A stretch of DNA of 41,260 nucleotides from the NCBI RefSeq assembly GCF_003570925.1, contig NZ_QXIS01000007.1, positions 10,725 through 51,984 on the forward strand. The letters run 5' to 3'. A program made the position numbers and the translations under genes. The notes beneath the pieces are model-generated. The model did no database searches, was not told the DNA's origin, and saw nothing but the letters and a program-made list of their open reading frames with translations. Every line of letters begins with the position of its first letter. Position 1 is the first letter of the stretch. Source of the stretch: Candidatus Cryosericum terrychapinii (lineage in GTDB: Bacteria > Caldisericota > Caldisericia > Cryosericales > Cryosericaceae). This document shows, one piece after another, positions 23,338-29,815 of this stretch.

Positions 23338-24444
23338 ATGACAGAAGGGCAGGGACGGGCATCTTCCATCGTGCAGGACGAGCTGGACATGCCCGGCAGG
23401 CGCCTCCTGCTGGCACCGGGACGGACACGTACTGCCGAAGACGTTCTGCAGGCGTGCGCTACGTCGTTCGAGAGCTGGAGCGAGGTGGAGCGTGCAGATG
23501 CCGAGTGTCGCGAGGGACTGATGCCTCTGTTCGGGACCGAGCAGGCCGGCATCGTCGTCGTTCCCGGAGCAGCATCCCTGGGCTTGGAGGTAGCGGTCGT
23601 CGCAGCGTCACCTCCGGGTGCCGTCGTTCTTGTCCTGGGGCACGGCCCGCAATGCGATCGGATCGCCTACGTGGTATCGCGACGCGGCCGTGTCGCCGAC
23701 GTCCTGCAGGCACAGGAAGGCGGCAGTGTCGACCTGCAGCTTCTCCGTGCGCGCCTAATCGAGACACGGCCGTCCACCATCGTCGTGTCCCACGTGGACG
23801 CTGACAGCGGCGCCGTCGCTCCGATCGACGATTACGCCGCGGTCGCTCGTGAGGTCGCGCCGCAGACGCTGCTGGTCGTGGACGGGACGTGGGCCACCGG
23901 CAACATGCCTCAGCGCATGGACGACTGGCACGCTGACATTGTGTTCACAGACAGCGGCTCGACGCTGGGTGGGTGCTCGGGACTCGTGCTGGCAGCGGTG
24001 AGCAGCCGAGTGAGCATCCACAAGGTCCGCCGTGACGCAGCCGCGCCACTCTACATCGAACTGACCGGGTGGTCCTCACCGACGGGCGCCGAGGTGCCTC
24101 CGAGTCTCGTCTTTGCGCTCCGTTCCGCCCTGCGCCGCATCTACGCCGAGGGACTGTCGACGCGGTTTGCGCGGTGTGACGAGGTCGCCCGGGGCTTCCG
24201 TGAGGAGGCTGCAACCCACGGGTTCCATGTCATGGCGCCAGCCGGGCACGAAGCCGCGACACTGACGGCTGTGAGAACGCCTGCGGGGGTGGATGTCCAG
24301 GACCTGCACGCAGCGCTGGAGCGCCGCGGCGTCGACGTAGGCATGGGACCCACAGACCTGATCGTTGCGCATGCGGGTGACACCAGCCCTGATGACCTCC
24401 AGCACTTCTGGCACGCCGTGGAGGCACTGCACCTGCAGACGTAG
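23338..24444 (+). CDS. Class V aminotransferase-fold protein lacking the PLP lysine
   Basis: A 368-residue protein of the AGXT/serine-pyruvate aminotransferase type. It keeps the small-domain opening LLLAPGRTRT, the segment VVDGTWATGNMP with Asp182 (the residue that pairs with the PLP pyridine nitrogen), and the loop before the catalytic site. Where the family has S-x-K (SGSQKAL-type), this protein reads SGSTLGG; Ser208 falls at the lysine position. The whole protein contains a single lysine, Lys229, about 20 residues further on. It therefore should not form the usual Schiff base, unless Lys229 substitutes. Lysine poverty matches very GC-rich codon use here. GGGAGG precedes the ATG. Confidence 0.75.
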   Translation: MTEGQGRASSIVQDELDMPGRRLLLAPGRTRTAEDVLQACATSFESWSEVERADAECREGLMPLFGTEQAGIVVVPGAASLGLEVAVVAASPPGAVVLVLGHGPQCDRIAYVVSRRGRVADVLQAQEGGSVDLQLLRARLIETRPSTIVVSHVDADSGAVAPIDDYAAVAREVAPQTLLVVDGTWATGNMPQRMDDWHADIVFTDSGSTLGGCSGLVLAAVSSRVSIHKVRRDAAAPLYIELTGWSSPTGAEVPPSLVFALRSALRRIYAEGLSTRFARCDEVARGFREEAATHGFHVMAPAGHEAATLTAVRTPAGVDVQDLHAALERRGVDVGMGPTDLIVAHAGDTSPDDLQHFWHAVEALHLQT

Positions 24445-24446
24445 CA

Positions 24447-24470
24447 GAGCCGGGACAGGTGAGCCGGCTC
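24447..24470. terminator. Possible shared hairpin between convergent genes
   Basis: Arms GAGCCGG (24447-24453) and CCGGCTC (24464-24470) with a ten-base loop lie directly after the plus-strand stop and touch the minus-strand ferredoxin stop. No T run follows on either strand, so only weak or Rho-assisted termination is suggested. Confidence 0.35.
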
Positions 24471-25323
24471 AGTTGGTGGTGGTACCCTGCTTTCGCTGAG
24501 AGGACTGCAGGCCCAGGGACAGGGCGTGTACCGGGCAGACCGCGACGCAGTCGCTGCACCGGATGCACTCAGGGTCAGTTGCATGGACCGATGGGTCCAC
24601 CCCCATCTTGCAGACGTCCGCGCACACGCCACAGTGTGTACAGGTATCCTTGTTCAACGTCAGCTGCACAAAGCTGACGCGATTGAACAGCCCATAGATC
24701 GCACCCAGTGGGCAGACGAAGCGGCAGAATGGGCGGTAGACGACGACCGATGCAGCCACTGTCGCGACAAGAAGAGTCGCCTTCCACGCAAACAGCCATC
24801 CTGCGGCGCCGCGCAACGACGCATTCAGAGCCATCAGGGGCAGGGCAGCCTCCAGCGTCCCTGCAGGGCATACCAGCTTGCAGAACCACGGGTCCCCAAC
24901 CCCGAACGAGTCCCGCACCAGCAGCGGCATCAGGATGACCAGGACGGCCAGGACGACATACTTCAGATAGCGCAGCCGTGTCGGACCGACGCGTACCTTG
25001 CGTGAACGGATGTGGTACAGGAGTTCCTGGGCCAGGCCGAAGGGGCACAGCCAGCCACACACCAGGCGCCCCAGCACGACACCGAAGAGTCCGATGAGCC
25101 CTGCAACGTACAACGAGATGCGGTCGCTCGCGCGGTTGAAGACTGCCTGCAGCGAACCGATGGGACACGAGCCCCAGGCACCTGGACAGGAATAGCAGTT
25201 GAGCCCCGGTACACAGACGGCCTTGCTGGACCCACGCCAGACACGGCCGCGCAGGAACCCGGCGAACCATGAGTTCTGGAGGATGGCGGTGACACCCTGG
25301 AACGCGATCCTGCGCGAGCTCAT
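24469..25323 (-). CDS. NapH/NosR-type 4Fe-4S membrane protein
   Basis: A 284-residue membrane protein. Four to five hydrophobic segments (about 72-92, 118-135, 180-197 and others) carry cytoplasmic C-x3-C-P motifs at Cys89/Cys93, Cys148/Cys152 and Cys200/Cys204. The C-terminus has two ferredoxin-type [4Fe-4S] sites, Cys228/231/234/238 and Cys253/256/259/263. Additional cysteines sit in NCYSCPGAWGSCP near residue 45. Homologues (NapH, NosR C-terminal part, CcoG-like) pass electrons between cytoplasmic ferredoxin or quinol and periplasmic carriers. It follows the CXXC microprotein by four bases and the TlpA gene, a trio known from clostridia. The direction of electron flow is inferred. Confidence 0.88.
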   Translation of the reverse strand: MSSRRIAFQGVTAILQNSWFAGFLRGRVWRGSSKAVCVPGLNCYSCPGAWGSCPIGSLQAVFNRASDRISLYVAGLIGLFGVVLGRLVCGWLCPFGLAQELLYHIRSRKVRVGPTRLRYLKYVVLAVLVILMPLLVRDSFGVGDPWFCKLVCPAGTLEAALPLMALNASLRGAAGWLFAWKATLLVATVAASVVVYRPFCRFVCPLGAIYGLFNRVSFVQLTLNKDTCTHCGVCADVCKMGVDPSVHATDPECIRCSDCVAVCPVHALSLGLQSSQRKQGTTTN

Positions 25324-25327
25324 GCGC

Positions 25328-25465
25328 CTATCCGATGCCGATGCACTGAAGGCACACGTTGATGGCCTTGGTGACCACCGTGCGGACCTCGCCGTTCATG
25401 GCGCCAAGGACGATAGCGACGACGGAGAGGACCAGCAGAGTAACGCGCAGGAGCCTAACCCGCAT
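25328..25465 (-). CDS. CD1871A-type CXXC-motif microprotein
   Basis: A 45-residue protein opening MRVRLLRVTLLVLSVVAI, with one membrane helix, then GAMNGEVRTVVTKAI and the ending VCLQCIGIG. This layout (helix, GE-x-x-x-V-x-x-KA, C-x-x-C-IGIG end) matches the CD1871A-family CXXC protein found between a TlpA thioredoxin and a 4Fe-4S binding protein in Clostridioides difficile and other anaerobes. The start has AAGGTGAG just upstream. It lies 10 bases after the TlpA stop and 4 bases before the ferredoxin start. The cysteine pair may take part in thiol exchange; the function is not established. Confidence 0.8.
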   Translation of the reverse strand: MRVRLLRVTLLVLSVVAIVLGAMNGEVRTVVTKAINVCLQCIGIG

Positions 25466-25475
25466 ACTCACCTTG

Positions 25476-26099
25476 CTACGACCCGGCGGGAAGGCTCGCC
25501 AGCATGCCCTGGATGATGCTTATCCACTCGGCCTTGGTGTGTGAGCCGGCCAGCACTTTGCCCACCACGGTCCCAGTGCGGTCGACGAAGAAAGTCGTCG
25601 GCACGACGCTGACGTCTACTAGTATCTCGGTCATGATGGAGTGGTCCGGGATGACATTCGTGTAGGTGACACCCGTCGAGCCTGTCAGCTGACGCGCGGT
25701 GGCCTCGTTGGACGCATCCGGCGTGTCGGCGATGACTCCAAGGATGGCGAAGTTCGTGGCAGGGAACTCACCGGGCAGCTGGGCCAGGTCGGGCATCTCA
25801 CGGATGCAGGGGCCGCAGAACGTGCCCCAGACGTTGACCATGGTGAGGCGCTGGTTCGTGAAGAAGCTGTTGTCGACGATGTGGCCGTTCAGGTCGCTCG
25901 CGCTGAAGGGTCGCACGACGTACCCGGTGCCCAGCGTGCCAGATCCGGCGGTCGTCCCCGTTTCCGGCGTCGTCCCCATGCTGGTGCTGGGCGTTTTTGT
26001 TCCGGCCTCCTGCAAAGCCGTGACGACGATGACGGCAACAAGAATGATTACCAATGCCGCGATCAGGAGTGTCAATTTGCTGGTTCCGTTTCTGTGCAT
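25476..26099 (-). CDS. TlpA-family membrane-anchored thioredoxin
   Basis: A 207-residue protein. Residues 8-28 are an N-terminal membrane anchor, then a Ser/Thr/Gly-rich linker (30-58), then a TlpA/ResA-like thioredoxin domain with the active site WGTFCGPC (Cys95, Cys98) and the cis-proline loop VVPTTFF near residue 172. It would act outside the cytoplasm as a disulfide reductase. ATG 26099 is taken since GAGGTGAG lies upstream; a GTG five codons earlier is possible. It heads the three-gene unit with the CXXC microprotein and the NapH-type protein, which may supply its electrons. Confidence 0.9.
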   Translation of the reverse strand: MHRNGTSKLTLLIAALVIILVAVIVVTALQEAGTKTPSTSMGTTPETGTTAGSGTLGTGYVVRPFSASDLNGHIVDNSFFTNQRLTMVNVWGTFCGPCIREMPDLAQLPGEFPATNFAILGVIADTPDASNEATARQLTGSTGVTYTNVIPDHSIMTEILVDVSVVPTTFFVDRTGTVVGKVLAGSHTKAEWISIIQGMLASLPAGS

Positions 26100-26134
26100 G
26101 CGCGTTATGCTCACCTCACTGGGACGTCGCGACC

Positions 26135-26163
26135 ATGATACCGTGCTCTTGCCTCGTGCGCAA
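26135..26163 (-). promoter_or_regulatory. Promoter of the TlpA / CXXC / NapH-type unit
   Basis: On the minus strand TTGCGC (26163-26158) and TATCAT (26140-26135) are 17 bases apart, about 35 bases upstream of the TlpA start. Confidence 0.6.
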
Positions 26164-26285
26164 CATTCTTTTGGGGTCATCTGGTAATTATGGCCTCGAA
26201 TGGAACATTCGTATCCGCGGCGGCCTGCCCAGGAGGTGCCGTCAACAGCAAGGCAGGAGGTGGAGCCTGTCCGGGTAACCCCTCC

Positions 26286-26314
26286 TTGAACGGTATGCGT
26301 GGGAGCAGTACTAT
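26286..26314 (+). promoter_or_regulatory. Candidate promoter of the 26354 gene, with a tandem 9-base repeat
   Basis: TTGAAC (26286-26291) and TACTAT (26309-26314) are 17 bases apart. The -10 element lies in a tandem repeat AGTACTATG at 26307-26315 and 26316-26324, so a second -10-like TACTAT is at 26318-26323. Confidence 0.45.
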
Positions 26315-26353
26315 GAGTACTATGAGATGAGGTCCTTCCGGGGAGGTTGGCTG

Positions 26354-26794
26354 ATGATGGCAAGGCGCTGGTTGCTGGTTGTCCTGTGTGGGGTGATCGT
26401 GCTCACCCTCGTCACGACGCTCGTGTTCCGCGAGTTCGACTTTGGGACCTCCCTTCCCAGCGGATTTCCCGACGATGTCCCGATCGTCCCCGGTACCATC
26501 ACGTCCTGCAAGACGGCCCGGAGTGACGACCTGGTGCGCGTCGTCGAGGTTCGCATCCAGTCTGGCCTTCCCTTCCAGGACATCGTGCAGTTCTATCGCA
26601 CCGCGTTCGCCAGTGGTGCAATGGAGCACTGGAATCTCCCCGAGTTTCCCCTCTCCGGCCCCGACGCCACCGAGACGTCCAGCAATGCCCTCTTTGGCAA
26701 GAACACGGTCGTCGTGATCATCAACGCCACGGGAGCGACCACGAGTGTGCTGGTCCAGGTCCGGGGCACGTCCATCTTCACCTTGCCGCGCTAG
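26354..26794 (+). CDS. Membrane-anchored hypothetical protein
   Basis: A 146-residue protein with an N-terminal membrane helix (LLVVLCGVIVLTLVTTLVF) and an extracytoplasmic domain that begins LPSGFPDDVPIVPG, a common opening of small envelope domains of unknown function, followed by a helix with FYRTAF and a final beta-hairpin rich in Thr and Val. The ATG at 26354 is chosen since GGGGAGG lies eight bases upstream; an earlier in-frame ATG at 26327 has no ribosome site. It stands alone between divergent and following promoters. No function can be assigned. Confidence 0.75.
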   Translation: MMARRWLLVVLCGVIVLTLVTTLVFREFDFGTSLPSGFPDDVPIVPGTITSCKTARSDDLVRVVEVRIQSGLPFQDIVQFYRTAFASGAMEHWNLPEFPLSGPDATETSSNALFGKNTVVVIINATGATTSVLVQVRGTSIFTLPR

Positions 26795-26798
26795 TAAC

Positions 26799-26826
26799 TT
26801 GCCGCGCGCGCGGCGCCACCTATACT
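26799..26826 (+). promoter_or_regulatory. Promoter of the phage-type gene, with an internal GC palindrome
   Basis: TTGCCG (26799-26804) and TATACT (26821-26826) are 16 bases apart. A perfect 14-base palindrome GCCGCGCGCGCGGC (26801-26814) covers the -35 and spacer, a position where a bound repressor would block transcription. Confidence 0.55.
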
Positions 26827-26882
26827 TGACTCCGGAAGCAGGGATTCGACCGACAAGCCGCAGGGCGGCAAAGGAGAGCACC

Positions 26883-27449
26883 ATGGGACTGATCGCGAAG
26901 AACGAGGTTGGAGAGAAAGGCGTCATCCCCGCCGGGACGCATGTCGCACGCTGTTACGGCATCATCGATCTGGGGACGCAGTACTCCAAGAAGTTCGGAA
27001 GGTGGGCGAGCAAGATCATGGTTCAGTTTGAGCTGCCCGCGGACCTGACGGACGACGGGCGTCCTGCCATCATCTCCAAGACGTACACCCTCAGCCTCAA
27101 CGACAAGGCCAGCCTGAAGAAGGACCTGGAGTCGTGGCTTGGCCGTTCTGTCACCGCCAACGAGGAACGCGACGGGTTCGCCCTTGGTTCGATGCTGGGC
27201 GCCGCCTGTCTGCTCTCGGTTCTCCACAGCGAGAACGCCGAGAAGGCATACGCATACATAGCGGGCGTGATGAGCGTCCCCGAGGGGATGGTCGTCCCGG
27301 ACGCTGTCAACCCTGTGGTCCTGTACGACATCAACAACGGCGAAGACGCGGTCTATGCCAAGCTGCCCGACTGGGTCAAGAACCTCATCCAGCAGAGTAG
27401 GGAGTTCAAGGGGCACCAAGAGCCGGCCGAGGCGCAAGCCAGCGAGTAA
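26883..27449 (+). CDS. Phage-type protein resembling the NGO0469 replication family
   Basis: A 188-residue soluble protein. It opens with a short glycine/lysine stretch and then PAGTHVARCYGIIDLG, followed by KIMVQFELP, ISKTYTLSLNDKASLKKDLESWLGR and a C-terminal region with AVNPVVLYDINN. This order is that of a protein common in tailed phages and plasmids, annotated as NGO0469-type phage replication protein and thought to bind nucleic acid. AAAGGAGAG precedes the ATG. No other phage gene is in the window, so it is either a remnant or a domesticated gene. The family call is by memory of its motifs, hence moderate confidence. Confidence 0.65.
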   Translation: MGLIAKNEVGEKGVIPAGTHVARCYGIIDLGTQYSKKFGRWASKIMVQFELPADLTDDGRPAIISKTYTLSLNDKASLKKDLESWLGRSVTANEERDGFALGSMLGAACLLSVLHSENAEKAYAYIAGVMSVPEGMVVPDAVNPVVLYDINNGEDAVYAKLPDWVKNLIQQSREFKGHQEPAEAQASE

Positions 27450-27453
27450 GCCC

Positions 27454-27498
27454 GTCGTCTGAAGGGGGATGCCCTGCGCCCGCCGGCGTCAGACGTTT
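27454..27498 (+). terminator. Possible weak hairpin after the phage-type gene
   Basis: CGTCTGA (27456-27462) pairs with TCAGACG (27489-27495), enclosing 26 bases that contain a second small stem, and TTT follows. The large loop makes it a weak candidate. Confidence 0.3.
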
Positions 27499-27608
27499 GA
27501 GAGGCACCGACGTGTCCGTCCCGTCCGCGCACGTTCGTGTTTGAGTCGACGGGGCGTCAGCGTAGAAACGGTTCTGAGAGGTCCTGTTCTGCCAGGTCGA
27601 AATCGCCG

Positions 27609-28178
27609 CTAGCCGATAATCAGATCCTCAAGAGACCGCTTTGGGACGTGATGGGTTTCTTCGGCATCTCTCCAGTACTTGATGTCTCCACTTGCAGGGA
27701 CAGGCTCAATGACAACGTGCTCCTTTGGCTTGCCGAGTGCCAGGACGAACACGATTTCATATGTGTCGGGGATGCTGAGCGCCTGTTTGAGACTGAGTTT
27801 GTCGACCGAACCAATGATACAGCCACCAAGACCTTTTTCTACCGCTCCGAGGAGAATGTTCTGGGAACAGATGCCGGCATCCCAGTTGAAATTCACAGAA
27901 ATCTCCTTGTCTGCAAGCACGACGATATATGCTGAAGGGCGCTCTCCGACAGACGGTCCGCTCCAGTCCTTGAGGTAATCAGCCCAGGCAAGGGTCGGGA
28001 ATATCAGTCCATTCTTCTCTTTTGTACAAGAAAGCATGTACCGCAGAGGTTGTTTGTTCGAGGCAGAAGCGGATAGTCTTGCAAGGTCGACAAGCTCCCT
28101 CAGCGTCCGGCAGTCTATCTCAGCATTTTCGTAGAACCTGCGGTAACTCCTGTTCTTCAAGACCAGATCTTTCATCAT
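27609..28178 (-). CDS. Nitroreductase family protein
   Basis: A 189-residue flavoenzyme-fold protein. It has the nitroreductase opening NRSYRRF (residues 9-15, FMN phosphate contacts), LARLSASASNKQPLRY (the second flavin-binding segment), the dimer-helix region DAGICSQNILLGAVEKGLGGC, and LALGKPKE at the C-terminal strand. These enzymes reduce nitro groups, quinones or flavins with NAD(P)H. The start is ATG 28178, or ATG 28175 directly after it, five to eight bases after GGAGG. A TTGACT/TACGAT pair at 28220-28194 is a poorly spaced (15 bases) promoter candidate. The gene looks less GC-rich than its neighbours, so recent transfer is possible. Confidence 0.93.
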   Translation of the reverse strand: MMKDLVLKNRSYRRFYENAEIDCRTLRELVDLARLSASASNKQPLRYMLSCTKEKNGLIFPTLAWADYLKDWSGPSVGERPSAYIVVLADKEISVNFNWDAGICSQNILLGAVEKGLGGCIIGSVDKLSLKQALSIPDTYEIVFVLALGKPKEHVVIEPVPASGDIKYWRDAEETHHVPKRSLEDLIIG

Positions 28179-28477
28179 GGTAGCCTCCTGTTCATCGTAC
28201 GTTCTCTGCTTCTAAGTCAATTGGAACCTGTTTGTTCCATACGTTCTGAACAGTCTCATTGTACACTTTTTCACGAAATCCTCGCCGTGCGTGGGGCGGC
28301 GGTCATGAACGCCTTTCTGTGCTGATTGGCTCCTGCCCTGGTGAATGAGCCAGACACATTCATCACCATCTTCCTGCTTTACACCAGGCGGTGTCGGCCT
28401 AGTGTAATTGGTCGTCGTCGCAGGAACAGGCGGAAAGGAATCGAGCGCCGCCTTTTTCCTGCACTGGAGATGATGGA

Positions 28478-29437
28478 ATGCATTCAGGACCACAGACCCT
28501 ACGACGGCTTGGCTACTGGTTGCTAGCTGCTGTGCAGGACAGTGTCTTCCTCCTGTCCGCATACCAGTCGATCATGTCGCTGTTCGGGTTCTGGCAGAGG
28601 CACAAACCTCCGCTGAAGGACCCCGTCACGCGGTTTGCCGTGCTCGTCGCGGTGCACAACGAGGCGCATGTCATCAGCGACGTGCTGGATTCACTGGCGC
28701 GGCAGGAGTATCCACGTGAGCTCTTCGATGTCTACGTCGTCGCGGACAACTGCACCGACGAGACCGCCGACGTGGCTCGTGCGCACGGAGCCATTGTCTA
28801 TGAACGCACGGATGCGGTCTTCATCGGCAAGGGACATGCCATTGGCTGGCTCCTCGCGTGCATCAAGTCCACGGCCAAGTCGTATGACATGATGGCGATG
28901 TTCGACGCGGACAATCTGGTCAGTGCCAACTTCCTGCGCGAGGTCGACCGCTACGCGCAGGCTGGCCATCGCGCCATCCAGGGGTATCTTGACATGAAGA
29001 ACCCGGGAGACACATGGATCTCGCTGTCGTATGCCATCGGGTACTGGTACACCAACCGTTTCTGGGACCTTGCCCGCAGCAACATCGGCCTTGCTGCCAT
29101 GCTGGGTGGAACGGGTTCCTGCATGGCCATGTCGCTCGTCGACGAGGTCGGCTGGAACCCCCATTCCATCACCGAGGATCTGGAATTCACTATCAAGTGC
29201 GTCCTGCAGGGTGTTCACCCGACCTGGGCGTGGGATGCGCACGTCTACGACGAGAACCCCTCACTATGCGAGCCTCATGGAATCAGCGCATGCGCTGGAT
29301 GCGGGGCCATTTCCAACTGGGTTTCCGCTACAGCGGGCCTCTGTGGAAGCGCTTCTTTACCCGATTCGACATGGCAGCGCTCGACATCCTGGTCTACATT
29401 GGGCAGCCGATCTGGATGGTCTTCTCCCATCTCCTGA
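28478..29437 (+). CDS. Family 2 glycosyltransferase, N-terminal part (frameshifted)
   Basis: The first part of a membrane glycosyltransferase of the GT2, cellulose-synthase-like type. A membrane helix (residues about 12-36) is followed by the GT-A domain: VLVAVHNEAHVI, DVYVVADNCTDETA (first Asp), MFDADN (D-x-D, metal and sugar nucleotide), GGTGSCMAM, and SITEDLEF with the catalytic-base region TED. After VYDENP the reading changes to unrelated residues, so the genuine product ends near 29260 and the remaining frame to 29437 is off-frame. The missing piece, including Q-x-x-RW, continues in the next frame from 29266. GGAG precedes the ATG. Confidence 0.8.
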   Translation: MHSGPQTLRRLGYWLLAAVQDSVFLLSAYQSIMSLFGFWQRHKPPLKDPVTRFAVLVAVHNEAHVISDVLDSLARQEYPRELFDVYVVADNCTDETADVARAHGAIVYERTDAVFIGKGHAIGWLLACIKSTAKSYDMMAMFDADNLVSANFLREVDRYAQAGHRAIQGYLDMKNPGDTWISLSYAIGYWYTNRFWDLARSNIGLAAMLGGTGSCMAMSLVDEVGWNPHSITEDLEFTIKCVLQGVHPTWAWDAHVYDENPSLCEPHGISACAGCGAISNWVSATAGLCGSASLPDSTWQRSTSWSTLGSRSGWSSPIS

Positions 29438-29733
29438 TGATCGCCAATATCGTCATCCACTTTGGGCATACCGCCGTGCCTGCATGGGCGTCGGCCGGCA
29501 TCGTCGCGCCGTGGGTCTGGGTCGCCCTGTTTGCGCTCGAGTGGTTTGCTCCTCCGATGCTGGTCGCTGCTCTGCTGCTCGAGAAGGTCAAACCAAAGTA
29601 CTGGTGGGGCGTCTTCATGTTCGCGGTGTACGGGCTGACGTGGCTTCCGCTCGATTTCATCGCCCTCTTCACGCGGAACGACCAGACCTGGTTTCACACG
29701 GTCCACAAGCAGGCCGCAGTCTCCAGCAAGTAG
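29266..29733 (+). CDS. Family 2 glycosyltransferase, C-terminal part (frameshifted)
   Basis: A 155-residue continuation of the glycosyltransferase, in the -1 frame relative to the first part. It opens MRASWNQRMRWMRGHFQ, which contains the Q-R-M-R-W motif needed for catalysis, and then has three to four membrane helices (MAALDILVYIGQ, VFSHLLMIANIVI, WVWVALFALEW, VFMFAVYGLTWL). The joint lies at a run of four C at 29257-29260; one more C would give ...DENPLTMRASWNQ in a single frame. The ATG at 29266 may serve as an artificial start only. Together the parts make one enzyme of about 418 residues, probably synthesising an envelope polysaccharide. Confidence 0.75.
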   Translation: MRASWNQRMRWMRGHFQLGFRYSGPLWKRFFTRFDMAALDILVYIGQPIWMVFSHLLMIANIVIHFGHTAVPAWASAGIVAPWVWVALFALEWFAPPMLVAALLLEKVKPKYWWGVFMFAVYGLTWLPLDFIALFTRNDQTWFHTVHKQAAVSSK

Positions 29734-29815
29734 CGGCGATACCCGGTTGGCAGCATAGAGATACCCGGGGACCCGTCCGGGAACGGTCGCACCCGTTCCA
29801 CCGCAGGCGGCCCGC

